From positions 20,718,995 through 20,782,994 of the forward strand of contig CP141142.1 in NCBI GenBank assembly GCA_035235625.1: DNA of 64,000 nt, read 5' to 3'. A program made the translations under genes and the position numbers. Numbering within the stretch: position 1 is the first letter of the stretch; each line of letters starts with the position of its first letter. Positions 35,103 through 46,792 of the stretch are shown in pieces. The notes under the pieces are model-generated. The model ran no database searches. It worked only from the letters and a program-made list of their open reading frames with translations, and had not been told where the DNA came from. The stretch is from Saururus chinensis. Taxonomy: Eukaryota > Streptophyta > Magnoliopsida > Piperales > Saururaceae.

Positions 35103-35464
35103 GAATAAGCCTATAATGCACTTGTGGTGTGAATGTAAATATGGAATATGTGATGTTATACTTAGCTTATGTGATGCATGTTTAAATTGATTTCTATGGG
35201 GAGAATGCATGAGGTTTTATATTGAGCTTATGTTTCATTTTAAAACCCTTACTGAGCTAAGCTCACCTCTCTTTGTTTTGTGGTGTTGTTTTGGGGCTAT
35301 ATATTGTGTCATGCAGGTCTCCAGATGGATTATATTTTGATCTTAAGGATGGGTATGTGCCATAAGCAGGTGCTAGATGCTTGGGTTTTTTTAGACTTGA
35401 TGCAACCTTAAGGCTTATAACTACTTACTTTATGTGTTGATGTCGGTGTGATTATGACTAAATG
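35103..35464 (+). mobile_element. E3-family LTR copy 2, segment 2
   Basis: Matches 18030-18260 of E3 copy 1 (TTTTGGGGCTA-AT and CATGCAG blocks, then GATG-GT). It is interrupted by gypsy G3, and the LTR resumes at 40721. Confidence 0.65.
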
Positions 35465-35764
35465 AATTGTGCCCGGTTTAGGCACGATCGGTACCTCACA
35501 CGAATCACGCTAAGAAGGATAGAAGAGAGTAGGAAAGGAGAGGGAAAGAACTGATTTCAATTGCATAAAAACATAAACAAGGAAGAAGACGACCCCTTAT
35601 AGGGAAGCCGCGCCTCTCCTTGGGGGTAGTGCCAGCTAGTGGGCCCAATTAATGTCCAAGTAACTACAATTTATTACAGAAGCATAAAATAAATAAAGTA
35701 GCCTAGTGCAAACATATGGAAGGTCAACAGAGCTGGAGGTGTGCCTGGGTGGATGTGCACAACA
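35465..35764 (-). repeat. 3' LTR of G3
   Basis: Matches 40433-40720 (TAAGAAGGATAGAAGAGAGT and AAATAAAGTAGCCTAGTGC blocks). Each LTR has an indel relative to the other near its middle. The outermost bases at 35465 are altered relative to TGTTGTGC. On the minus strand a purine-rich run (GCGTGGTGGAG, 35765-35775) precedes it. Confidence 0.82.
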
Positions 35765-35775
35765 CTCCACCACGC

Positions 35776-37450
35776 TTCCGCTATTCGCCTTGACCTAAAG
35801 GCAACCATGTTGGATAGTGAGCCATAAACTCATCCTCTGACATCCATGTGACATCCTCAAGTGGCTGGCCCTGCCAAGGAATGAGCACCTCTATAATAAT
35901 ATGGCTAGAATGACGGGCCCGACACTTATCAAGCACCGAGGCGGGTGTGGGTTCATCAATAGAGGCCGGTCAAATCAGTGGTGGAGGTAGTACACTGGTA
36001 GCCAGGGTGGTGTGACCCACACATCGGCAGAGTTGAGAGACATGGAAGACTAGGTGGACCAATGAGCCAGGTGGTAGTGCGAGACAGTAAGCCACTGGAC
36101 ACTCCACAGTGGCATACGGCCCATGGTAACGTGGTGCTAGCTTGGAATGCTCTGCCTAGAATAAATTGGTCTAATGCTGAGGAAGGACTGAGATATAGAC
36201 CAAGTCACCCATGTTAAACTCCCGATCAGCATGCTTCCTATCATACACCTATTTCATTCTATTCTGGGTTGAGGCTAAGTTCGACTTAAGCTAGCGGAGG
36301 ACCTCGTCCTGTGTCTGAAGCATGTAGTCTCGATGACAATAGAATGGTGAGGAACATATGATAGTACGGTCGGTGGAGGACGCCCATACAACACCTCAAA
36401 AGGAGTGAACCATGTACTCATGTGAAAGGCGGTGTTATACGACCATTCCACCCATGGAAGAAGCTAGAGCCACCTGCTAGTCTAAGTCATGGCAAAGCAC
36501 CATAGGTACTGTTCTAGGCAATGGTTCACCACCCCGATATGTCCATCCATCAGCGGATGATATGTTGTACTCATGTGAAGAGTAGTACCCTGTAGTACAA
36601 AGAACTCCTGCCAAAACTAAGAGAGGAATACCCTATCGCAATCAAACACAATAGTACGAGGCATGCCATGCAACTTAGCAACCTCCTAAACATAAAGCTC
36701 AGCCATAGTTTTGGTGTTGAAAGGGTGTTCGAGGACGCAAAAGTGTGCATACTTAGACAACCGATCCACCACCACTAGAATCACTAACTTGCCTTACACC
36801 AAGGGCAAAGCTTCCACAAAATCCATCGAAACATCCTCCCAAACCTTGTTGGGAATGGGCAGTGGCTGAAGTAATCTGGCAGGGGAAGTCGTGGCAGCCT
36901 TGGCTTGTTGGCAGACATCACAGGCGGCAACACAATCCTGAACAGCCCATCGAATTCCCTGCCATAGGAAGCTCTGGCTGATCCTCTTATAAGTTCGGAA
37001 CACCCCTTTGTGGCCAGCCAATGGTGTGTCATGGAAGTGGGAGAGAATACGCCGGTAAAGGCCCTTGACATCGGGCACCATGAGGCAGTCCTTCCAGAAT
37101 AGAAGGTTATCATGCCAAACAAAGAAAGGGCAGTTAGCAGGGTCTTCCTGGCGACATGTAATCAGTGACTTTGTTGAAGGATCATCCTTGTAGGCTCTCC
37201 GAAATTCAGCAATGAAGGGGCAGGAATGGGTATATAAAGCCATGCAAGAGCCGGAAGTAGAGCTACAAGAGAGGGCATCGGCGACAATGTTGCCTGCCCC
37301 TTTCTTGTACACCACCTCGTAGTCATAGCCCAACAGTTTACTAACCCATTGTTGTTGTGCTAGAGTGGAAACCCTCTGTTCAAGGAAGTACTTCAAAGGC
37401 TGATGATCAGTGTGAATAGTGATGTGATGCCGAGCAAGTAAGGTCTTCAT
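35776..37450 (-). pseudogene. G3 RNase H end and integrase
   Basis: An open frame (37450-36794) reads HITIHTDHQPLKYFLEQR, then the H-H-C-C zinc region (HFHDTPLAGHKG ... CVAACDVCQQAK) and MDFVEALPLV with the first catalytic Asp. After a stop it continues VVVDRLSKYAHF and IVFDCDRVF (second Asp). The next box, normally DGQTEVVN, is DGHIGVVN, so the catalytic Glu is Gly (GGG near 36515). GRPPP and more distal integrase sequence follow in broken frames. Confidence 0.85.
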
Positions 37451-38426
37451 TTATCAATGGCAAGGATTATGGCGAGCATCTCTTTCTCATATACAAATAG
37501 TGATAAGGAACGACTTACCAAGGCTTTGCTAAAAAATGCAATCGGCCACTCGTCTTGCAGTACAACCGCACCAAGGTCGGCCTCTGAAGCATCTGTTTCA
37601 ACCATGAAAGAGTGGTTGAAATCTAGTAGAATGAGGATGGGGGCGGAGGCCATGGATTGTTTCAGTGTGTCAAAAGCCGCTTGGGTAGCCTCCATCCAAG
37701 TGAAACCACCCTTCTTAACGAGCTCTATGAGGGGGCGGGCGATCACTCCATATTGGCTAATAAAATGCCAGTAGCATCCAGTGAGGCCCAAGAAACCTTG
37801 AAGTGCGCAAACATAGGTGGGTGTTGGCCAAGAGAGCATTGCAGACACCTTAGAAGGGTTGGTGGTCACCCCATCTCGATAGATAATGTGGCCAAGATAG
37901 TCGACCTGTGGACTACCAAAAGAACACTTCAAATGTTTAAGGAATAAGAAATTAGCTCTTATAATGGAGAAGAGAGACCTGAGGTGCTCCAAATGTTCCA
38001 CCCACAATTTGCTGTAGACAAGTATGTAATCAAAGAAAACTAGAATGAAGCGGCGAAGAAATGGCCGGAAGAGGTCGTTCATAAGGCTCTAAAAAGGTGG
38101 AGGGAGAGTTGGTGCACCCAAATGATATAACTATGAACTCGAAATGGCCGTTGTGAGTGCAAAAGGCGGTCTTATGAACGTTGGCTAGCTACACCCGAAT
38201 TTGATGATAACCTGAACGGAGATCGAGTTTGCTAAACACGGTCGCACCAGCCAACTCGTCAAGGAGCTCCCCAATCACCAGGATAGGGTACTTGTCCTTG
38301 ACGGTGATGGCATTCAAGGCTCAGTAGTCAAAGTAAAAATGCCTTGTGCCATCCTTCTTGCGAACTAGCAATACAGGAGAGGAGAAGGAACTCATGCTGG
38401 GGCGTATGATGCTGGACTGTAGCATA
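37447..38426 (-). pseudogene. G3 reverse transcriptase and RNase H
   Basis: The N-terminal RT is in scrambled frames (38100-38420). The open frame 38082-37447 has MNDLFRPFLRRFILVFFDYILVYS, in which the FDDILVYS catalytic box has lost one Asp to Tyr, then VDYLGHII, GFLGLTGCYWHFI, and RNase H with VETDASEADLGAVVLQD and YEKEMLAI. Catalytically dead as it stands. Confidence 0.88.
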
Positions 38427-40183
38427 TTAGCAATGAGGTGCTCTATCTCCCGCTTTATGGATGTGGGGGTTGCGGTAAAGACAGACATTGGCCGAAGATG
38501 CCCCTAGAATGATTGGGATGTGATGGTCATGATGCCGAACTATTGGAAAGCCTTTGTGCTCATCAACCACATCCTTGTGGTCCATCAGGAGGGCAAGAAG
38601 GTTCACAGGCAGCTTGTCCTGGCGCACCTCTTCCACAGCCTGTTGTTGCAGGAGGAACCCTTGGGGTGCAAACGAAAAGAAAGAGCTCACTGATTGGGCA
38701 GAGTGAAGGGTGCCTGGCTGAGACCCTTGAATCCACACCCGCTGTCCTTGGACTTTAAAGTCCATAACCATCTCACGGAAGTTCCATATCACATCCCCAA
38801 GTTCCTAAAGCCACTGAACCCCTAGCACCATGTCTGCCCCTTTTGTGGGTAGCAAGAAGAGGTCGGTGACAAAGGTGTGACCCTGGATAGCTAGCACGGC
38901 TTCTGCACATACCTCGGAGCTCCTAAGGTGCTTCTCATCACCGATCAAGACATTAAACGGTTTCAAATCCGACACTTAACAGCCTAGACGCTGGGCCACC
39001 TTATCGTTGAAGAAGTTATGGGTGGAGCCATTGTCGATAAGGATGGCCACTTGCAGCCGCTTGAGATGGCCTTGGACACGCATAGTACAAGGAGTGAAGG
39101 CCCCGGAAAAGGCATGGATTGAGATCTCTAGCAGCATGCCATCGTAATGGTGGGAATCATCCTTGTCCACATCCTCCATCTCTTCTTCAACCTCTTCCAC
39201 CAATAGACTGCCCCTGACGGAGCAACGATGTCCGGGTACAAACTTTTCGTCACACTTGAAGCACAACCCCTTGGATCGACATTCCTCCATCTGGGCTGGC
39301 GTCAGGCAATGCACGAGCTGACCGGCTGGGGGGCCCAGCTGACCAGGGTGGCTGCTGGGTGTGTTGCTGGCCATGAGGGAAAGGGGGTTAGCACCAAGAG
39401 GGGGCCATGGGGAGGGTCCTAGCCAACCACCTCTTCGCTGTCTGGCTAGTTTATCTTCCTCCATTCATGCATGCCTCATGACTTCTAGCATTTAAGAGCA
39501 TGCAAAATGGTGCATCTCATCCAATATTGCTGGTTTGAGCCCTCTCTTGAATGTCCCCACCAAGGCTGCCATCAGCCACTCAAGAAGATGGTTGGCGATC
39601 TTCATAAATTCCGTGTAATATGCCCTCATAGTGGTGGTTTTGTGCAGGGTGGACAACATCTCGTTGAAGTCATGGAACTCGTTGGGGCCAAACTGGATGC
39701 ATAATTCATTGGCAAATGCGGTCTAAGTGGTGCAGCGAACCTCCTTCTCACAGCTCTGAAACCAAATAGAAGCATCACCGTCCAAGTGGAATGCGGCTAT
39801 GCATAACCATTCAGCTCAAAGTGCATCCCTTGATAGGTGAAGAACTTCTCCACCTTGTACAACAACTCCACCAGATCCTCATCACCATTGTGACGTGGGA
39901 ACTGCAGGGGGGCCAAACGGGGATCAACTCCTCCCCATGCCCCCCCACGAGAGCCCGAGTACTCCTCCCACTCATCCTCCATCTCCTGGAATAAATTTTT
40001 GGGTGGCGGCACCATAGGGGCATTTCCTTGAACACCTGGCAGCCCTCGCATATCCCAATCTATGCATCCCCCTTCATTGGGTTGTTCGAATGTGCCAAAG
40101 TGCACAAAGGGTTGGGGCGGGTGCACTTCCCTATCTATTGACGTCTGAGGACTGGGACAACGGAGTTCTTGGGCTTGGGACAA
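38427..40183 (-). pseudogene. G3 gag and protease
   Basis: Gag frames at 40183-39797 (PRHNGDEDLVELLYKVEKFF) and, after stops, 39464-38976, with the knuckle C-F-K-C-DEKFVPG-H-R-C of gypsy gags and the protease box AILIDNGSTHNFF. A further open frame, 38792-38427, covers the protease-RT linker. Stops separate the three pieces. Confidence 0.82.
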
Positions 40184-40432
40184 CTCCCCCTTCTTGATGT
40201 TGGCTGGCTAGGGTTTGGGCAGCAAGGGCGCTGTTTGAAGCTAAGCCACGACCATGGATAGGGACTCTAGTTTGGCCATGATTTTTGTGACTACGAGAGG
40301 ACTAATGGTCTCAGGGGCTGGTTTGGGGTTGACTTCTGAGATTTTGTTCTCTTTCTCGGGCTGAACTTCAGGGGCAGTGGCTGGCTGTTTGTCTCTCGTC
40401 ATGGCTGGAGATCGTGATGACTTTGATAACAG

Positions 40433-40720
40433 TGTTGTGCCCGGTTCAGTACCTTGCACGAATCATGCTAAGAAGGATAGAAGAGAGTAGGAAAGGAGAG
40501 GGAAGGAACTGATTTCAATTGCGCGCCTCTCCTTGGGGGTCGTGCTAGCTAGTGGGCCCGATTAATCAACGGGGTCACTAGCTGGCCCATTACAGACTCC
40601 TACATTAATGTCCAAGTAACTATGATTTATTATAAAAACATAAAATAAATAAAGTAGCCTAGTGCGAACATATGGAAGGTCAACTGAGTGGAAGGTGTGC
40701 CTGAGTGGATGTGCACAACA
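40433..40720 (-). repeat. 5' LTR of G3 with adjoining primer site
   Basis: The LTR has perfect 8-base inverted ends TGTTGTGC / GCACAACA. Directly inside it, on the minus strand, TGTTATCAAAGTC (40419-40431) is a degenerate form of the TGGTATCAGAGCC primer site. Short LTRs (about 290 bp) distinguish this family from the others here. Confidence 0.8.
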
Positions 40721-40883
40721 ATAATCATTATCTATTTTTTCTTTCATTTTTTGCTTTTGTAAAAAGGTCATGTGTTGTGTACTTCAATAAATACCCTTTT
40801 CGGTTAGTCATTTGAGCTTCATCGCGCCTTGTCTCGCCACCCTAGACCAAGTTTGGGTCAAGGGGGTGTGGCGGTGCTTGACA
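40721..40883 (+). mobile_element. E3-family LTR copy 2, 3' segment
   Basis: Matches the last ~200 bases of E3 copy 1 (ATTATC-TTTT block, then CCCTAGACCAAG-TTGGGTCA, then GTGTGGCGGTGCTTGACA). Its end at 40883 returns to the G2 3' LTR, and CAAAA is shared with 26590-26594. Confidence 0.7.
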
Positions 40884-41833
40884 AAATCTTTCAAAGAGAA
40901 TAATCAAGCCATATAATCATCAATCATAAAAAAACATGATTATCAACATCAAAATGGTTTTAATGCAATAAATCCTATCAAAACAAAGACCTCTTACTTA
41001 AAAAGAAGAGAAACACTTCAAATCCTCCTAAATCAAAGAATCTCTAATCCACAAAATTTAGGTTTTTCATTAGCCCTAAGCATAAACCATGATTTCTACC
41101 AACTAGAGACTAAACTATGACAGACAAAGTGATTTCAAGCACTTCTGTGTGCCTAATGAACTCTGAACATGAATCACAAAATATAAGATAAAAAAAAGAT
41201 CCAGGAATTCACAAATTGCATGGAAATAAAAAAAGTTCGGGGATTTCAATAGAAGAAGGCATAGAGATCAAGATTATGCAAGAAAGGCCTTTGATATCTA
41301 TCAAAATCTTAGAAATTAAGAAGAAAAATCAAGTTGACTCACCTTGAGAGAGCTAGTGCAAAATTCCGTGAAATTCTCAACAGCCCTAATTATGAAAAAG
41401 AAGGCCAAAGTGGACTATTTATACTAGTTTGGATAATTTGGCCCTTATGGGTCCATACAGGAAATAGAAATGAATTCTTTCTCAGAATTTTACTGAAATA
41501 GACATAATTAAGCCCAAGCCCATTTGGCAAAAAGTGAAGGACATTGCTCTAGAGGTTGACATAATGACGAGATGGGTCGTGGGACCCAATGTGGGGCCCA
41601 CTTCAGCAAAACAAGGAAATAAAAAAATGTACCAAATTTCATAGTAACTTCATGGTTTATGCTAAGTGTTAATGTACCCATGATAATTTTGGCCTCATGA
41701 CTATGAGAATCGGGTCTGCCACACCTCAGTATAACTTTTGATAAGTTGGGCCCACCAAGTTCTTCCTAAAAATTTCAACCCCAAATCATCAATTAAATGA
41801 AAATAAACAAAAATCTAAAATTTCCCAACCTTA
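40884..41833 (-). mobile_element. Gypsy G2 3' LTR, proximal segment
   Basis: Minus-strand LTR starting TGTAAGGTTGG at 41833, directly after a purine-rich run (AGTGGGTAGGA, 41834-41844) at the end of G2. TATAAATAG on the minus strand at about 41420-41430 is about 410 bases from the LTR start, the same spacing as in E3. It is interrupted at 40883 by E3 copy 2. Confidence 0.7.
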
Positions 41834-44467
41834 CATCCTACCCACTTTATAAGAATTTTATCTTAAAAAATTGCTACTAACAAATGGTGAAAATATGAGG
41901 ATACTTTGCTTTAACTTCATCTTCATCTTCATCGCTTCCTCCATGTTGTGATTTTACCAAAGAATTTTCACTAATGAAATCACCTTGGTCTTGAGCATCT
42001 TCTCCTTCTAGTCTAAGATCTGCACTAGCATCTTGATGTAGGTAAGATAGCTCCTTAGCAACAACAGCTCAAAGTTGAGAACATGGGATGAATCTGGTTC
42101 AGACTTTTGCAAAAGAGAAACATCGAACAAATCATGTATGTTAGAAAGTTGTAGCGGCAAGGCCACACAGTAAGACATTAATCCAATTGGCTCTAATATT
42201 TTAAAAGTTCCAATGAACCTAGGAGAAAATTTTCCTCTCTTGTCGAATCTCACCACGCCTTTTGAGGGTGAAATCTTTAGGAAAACATGGTCTCCTATTT
42301 GAAATTTCTAGCACTCTTTGGCAGGTCTCCTATTTGAAATTCTAGCACTCTTCGACAAGTGTTAGAATAAGTCTTCTGTCTACTATGAGTCATCTTCAAT
42401 CAATCCTTATTTAGTTGAATCTTCTCTATATAACTTGCACGAATTTTTGTCAGGTCAAATGACATTCTACAATTTGATCCAACAAAGGGGTGATCTACAA
42501 GGATGTCCATTTAATACTTCAAAAGGTGTCATTTGAATGCTAGCATGATATTTTTTGTTGTAGGCACACCCACCAAAGGTAAATGTTGCTGCCAACTTAC
42601 CTTTTACTGTAGGACACTCACTATAAGTATATTCTCTAAGGTCTAGATAGTCCACTCGGATTGCCCATCCATTTAAGGATGATACATTATACTTAGGTGA
42701 GTTGTTGTCCCCAAAGCTTTCTGATAACCTTGCCAAAATATGGATGTGAAACAAGGATCTCGAGCTAATAATCTCCATAGTATCAATTGTATCCGAAAAA
42801 TTGCCTTCATGTAGAGCACTCCCAACACATCCAAATAAGCCATCAACTCCTAAATCTAAAACTATAGCAAGGCAAACATTATTCTTTTCCCACGACAAAC
42901 ATGGCCATGATGCACCAACATCATGACCATGCCCAAAATCACATCAAAATTAATCATAGAAAAATAATCAAAATCAATTACTAACTCCTAACCTGCAATC
43001 ACAATAGGAACATTCTAAAGATATTCCTCCACCTAAAGAGTGGAAGAAGAGGTAGAAACACACAAAGAAATTAACAATATTTGTTGCTCAATAATGAGCT
43101 CTTGAGCAAAAATAGGAGAAATGAAGACATGTGTATAACCAGTATTAAACAATACTCTAGCATGGTGGGAGGAAATTTCAAGCATACCTACAACAATTGC
43201 TACCCCGTTAGCTGCATCATGAGTTGTGATAGCAAGACCCTTCCCTGACCTACTAACTTCTTTTGATGATCACCTTGCTACCTTTTCCCTTGATTATGAG
43301 GGCTTGCTGATGCCTAAAGCTTCATCTTGACTGCTCTTAGGACAAGCCTTCTTGAAATGCCCTTGCTACCCACCCTTGCAGCATGTTAGGTTTGCACAAT
43401 TATTATGGCAACCCCTTTGTTCTATCTCCTTTACTAAACAATGTTGTTGTTGTTTAGGCTGAAATTGTTTGACTTGTTATTACCCAAAGAGTTGCCATCG
43501 TTCCCATGAGACCTTTGATTATGGTCTCCTTGAAAATCACCCTTCTTATTATGCTTTGGTTGTTCCCTCCTTTCATGGTACTCATTAGAGTCCTTCTCAA
43601 TGACTATGGTAGTTGTCATGATGACTCTCAAAATCCCATGCCGGAAAGGAACTACTCAACCTCTGATATATGGCCTTAGCTCGTCCTTGAACTTCCTTGC
43701 CCTCTCATACTCATCATTGAAGAGACAAGGTGCAAATTGTTCTAGCTCCACGAATTTGGTTTCATGCTTGATGACAGTCATAGATACTTGCTCTAAGTTC
43801 AAGAATTCTTTCTTTTGTATCTTCTCGCACATGCAAAGGGAAGTACTTATCATCGAAAATGACTAAAAATTCCCTCCAAGGAATATTCATCCGGTCATGG
43901 AACTAGTACCTCTCCACCAAAAGCCACCGTCGTTGAGCTTCACCCTCAAAAGTGAACACAGCAAGGCAGGTCTTCTCTTCCTCTAAACACTTTCTAACAT
44001 TGAAGATCTTCTCCATATGAAGCTTCTAGTTGTTTGCCTCATTAGGATCCGTCTTGCCCTTGAAACTGGGGGGATTCAACTTCTTGAAGCCCTCCAAAGT
44101 CAAATGATTATGTCCGCCATTTTGCTGTCTACCTTATTCTGAGCATGCACTACTTGAGTCAATCTCTCAATGGCCGACAAAACATCATACATAGTGGATT
44201 GCTAAGAGTTTGACTATTGGATGGCCCTGAATGACTACAACCCACCATCGCCACAACATCTTGGTGTTAACTCTCATGATCTAACACCCAAGATCAAGCA
44301 AAACAACACAAAGGAAGCAACAAAACAATGAATTAATAGTACTAATGTTGCCAGCCTTGTCTAATTCTTTTATTATCTCACTCCCCATTATCCCTTATAA
44401 TAACAACGTACTAGCTTTTATTTTTCTCCCTTGCTTTTAAACAAAGCCTGACTTTGATACCAATAAA
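41834..44467 (-). pseudogene. Gypsy G2 internal region, RT and RNase H deleted
   Basis: From the right: primer site TGGTATCAAAGTC (44450-44462); gag with FLNLEQVSMTVIKHETKF and YERARKFKDELRPYIRG (43866-43650); a broken region; protease VLFNTGYTHVFIS (canonical LFDSGATHSF, Asp to Asn) with VIDFDYFSMINFDVILGM near 42950. Then directly integrase text: HLSIMYHP-MDGQSEWTI, YNKKYHASIQMTPFEVLNG and the C-terminal GKFSPRFIGTFKILEPIG / IHDLFDVSLL (42256-42008). RT, RNase H and the integrase N-terminus are missing between protease and integrase. The C-terminal block is typical of Tekay/Del-like chromoviruses. Confidence 0.8.
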
Positions 44468-44610
44468 TTGTCACACCCCTGACATGAACAGGCGAAAGGA
44501 CACAACAACTTTTAACCCAAGCCTTGGGTTAAGTCAGAATACACATCCAAGCCACCAATTTGTATAAAAACAATATGAAAATTATAAGATAAAGGGAAAT
44601 TGAATCACTT
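44468..44610 (-). repeat. Remnant of the G2 5' LTR
   Basis: Minus-strand LTR end GGGGTGTGACAA lies a few bases from the primer site. Only about 140 bases are recognisable, shared with 19750-19880; beyond 44610 the sequence changes. The 3' LTR has lost the corresponding end, so the two LTRs cannot be compared directly. Confidence 0.55.
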
Positions 44611-45039
44611 GCATGACAAAGAGGAGGAGAGAAGAAACAAGGGAAGAAGACGCAAAGATGGAAGCTATGGTGTGGGTACATAGGAGAAGGGAGGTGGGGG
44701 AAGTGTGAAATGGAGATGGTGGTGACTCATGTGGGGGAGGCTATGGCCAGAGTGTCGAAAGTAATTAGATCAGGTCAGCGTTATGTTTCAATACGACATC
44801 TTGATAAAGGTATTGATCATTGTTTGACTTGTCATATGGAACTAGTTATTTTTTTATAATGGTTTTGTTCAACTCGAAGATTTGAATGCCATATCTAGTC
44901 TTTGCAAACGGTATATGTATATATGACTATTACATGCCATCATATATTTTTTCAATGATAATGGTGTTCATATATTTAAAAGATGGTTGAAAGATCATTC
45001 ATAACAACATGGAGATTCCTAAATTTGGATACCTTTCTT
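44611..45039. other. No gene seen
   Basis: Purine-rich then AT-rich sequence between the G2 remnant and an LRR receptor-like fragment. No motif or long open frame is supported; part could be the upstream region of that fragment. Confidence 0.4.
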
Positions 45040-46275
45040 TGTGATGCCTCATCCTGAGCATAATAGTGGTTCCAAACATTTGCAAGGGAGGTATGGATGT
45101 TAATTGTAGGGATTTAGAGAGAGAAACACGCATGATGTGTTAAAAAAGCAATAAACATGAAATATGATGTAGTAGAATTAATATAATCATGAAATAACCA
45201 TGATGAAAAATCATCAATCGATGCATCATTAGTGGACCCATCACATGTCTGCCCAAGTGTCGATGATCATCATCACCCTCATTGATGTGCTGGACCCCTA
45301 TTCATAGTGAGGGACTAGATGAGTCTCACTTGTTGACATCATCATTGATGCGTCTCACTGCTAATACCCAATATAACATCGACACGTACCTACATGTTGA
45401 TGCCAGTAGAATTTCCTTCCTCTAGCCATCAATGTCATCACCAACATGTTGATGGTCACGTCGATTATTGGAATGAAAATAAACAAAGACCGTATTGGTT
45501 CTCTAAGCATTTCCTTCAATAAAACATCACATCATCTAAACCATTAAACTTCTATTTTAAAACATGAATAAAGCTATTCAATCCACATGATTCACAATCA
45601 CCATTACTACTCTAAATCATGGCAAAATATCATAAAGCATCCAAATATGTACTGTAACACATTACTTATCATACATTCAAACTAAAAGCAACCAATCAAA
45701 TCAGTATATGGTTACAAGGTTAGCAATCGATCTTCGATCCTGCACTTTTCTCTTTTGGCATGTACTCTCGTGCACTCCTGGTCAAAAGTCCTCCACTCAT
45801 TCTTGGACTTTTTGATACTCCAAGTAGCTCAAATTCAAAGATTCTTGCCATTCATAAAGGGTGAAACTATCTCCTAGAGTCCTTACTGCATAACCACCCA
45901 TGTTTCCCATCATAACCACGTCCTACGGTTTCATTGGCATGCTCAATGACATGTTGGTGACTTATCTACAAGTATTCCCATTTTCATTGACATGCACTCC
46001 AACACGTCATTGGCTTGCTAATGAAAAAGGAAAATAAAATTGATATAAAAGTCATATTTTTCTTAGAAAAATATAGGGTGTCACACAATGTTCAGAAAGA
46101 GTCTCAAGGATCCATTCAATTGTTTGTCTTCATGGGATGAAAATCTCAATTGCTACAATTGGAGAGGAGTTGGTTGTGACAAGAAAACTGGGTATGTTGT
46201 TCAATTGGACCTTCCATAACCCATATGTCCACTCAATAGAAGCTGATGTTTCCAAGCATGGTTACCGGAATCCAA
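45040..46275 (+). pseudogene. LRR receptor-like protein N-terminus, split by an LTR-like insertion
   Basis: After the insertion the frame reads MFRKSLKDPFNCLSSWDEN, then CYNWRGVGCDKKTGYVVQLDL, the LRRNT_2 cap of plant receptor-like proteins (FKKSLKDPSNRLSSW, C-W-GV-CD-TG-VV-LDL). One frame shift later it reads NPYVHSIEADVSKHGYRNP, which also fits. Removing 45102-46092 joins AREVW to MFRKSL in frame, extending the match upstream. No LRRs follow before F1 and other repeats, so it is a fragment. Confidence 0.75.
45102..46087 (-). mobile_element. Probable solo LTR inside the LRR fragment (986 bp)
   Basis: ATGTT occurs at both edges (45097-45101 and 46088-46092) as a 5-base duplication. On the minus strand the block starts TGTGTGACACCC, a usual gypsy LTR start; its other end CCCTACAATT is not the canonical CA. 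The interior has many CATC/GATG inverted words (for example near 45215-45460). No coding region. Confidence 0.55.
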
Positions 46276-46767
46276 TCGGCCAAATATGGCTGCAATGAAT
46301 ATGGGATGGGGAGAAGGCTAAGAGGAGGAGAGGGGCATGTAAAGATGGCGGCTTCTCAAATGGAGGCATTTGAAGTGTAGCCAGCATGGAGGAGACACTA
46401 AGAAGAGAGGCATGCAAAAAAACAGGGAGAAGAAAATGGAGGAAAAGAGAAACAATGTATAAGAGTATCGGAGGCATTAAAGGAGCTTTTTTAATTAGTG
46501 GTTGCAAACTTATCATAAAATAAATTTTTAATAAAATTTCAATTGTAGCAATAGGAGCTGCTAGATAATGGACATGGACAAGGAGTTTCTCAATAAGTGA
46601 TGCTTAGTCAAAGAGGCTAATGATAAAAAAACTTTAAATTTTTGTAAGATCTAGCTGGGAACACGGTAGCCCAACCACCATTCACTGGGCCAATTTTTAA
46701 AACAATGATTTTGACATGGGCCCCCACTAGGATGATGTGCCACTAAATGAGTGGTGAAGATACCATA
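46276..46767. other. No gene seen
   Basis: Sequence between the LRR fragment and a Tourist-like MITE. The minus-strand open frame 46262-46516 is hydrophobic and low complexity, with no recognisable domain. Confidence 0.4.
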
Positions 46768-46792
46768 TTAGGGCATGTTTGACAACCCTTTA

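Larger units (their letters stand above)
35465..40720 (-). mobile_element. Ty3/gypsy element G3 with short LTRs, decayed
   Basis: LTRs at about 35465-35764 and 40433-40720 (GTGCCCGGTT ... GGATGTGCACAACA) flank a minus-strand gag-protease-RT-RNase H-integrase region, the Ty3/gypsy order. A primer site next to the right LTR and a purine-rich run next to the left LTR agree with minus orientation. The frame is broken by many stops. It lies in E3 copy 2. I found no clean TSD. Confidence 0.88.
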
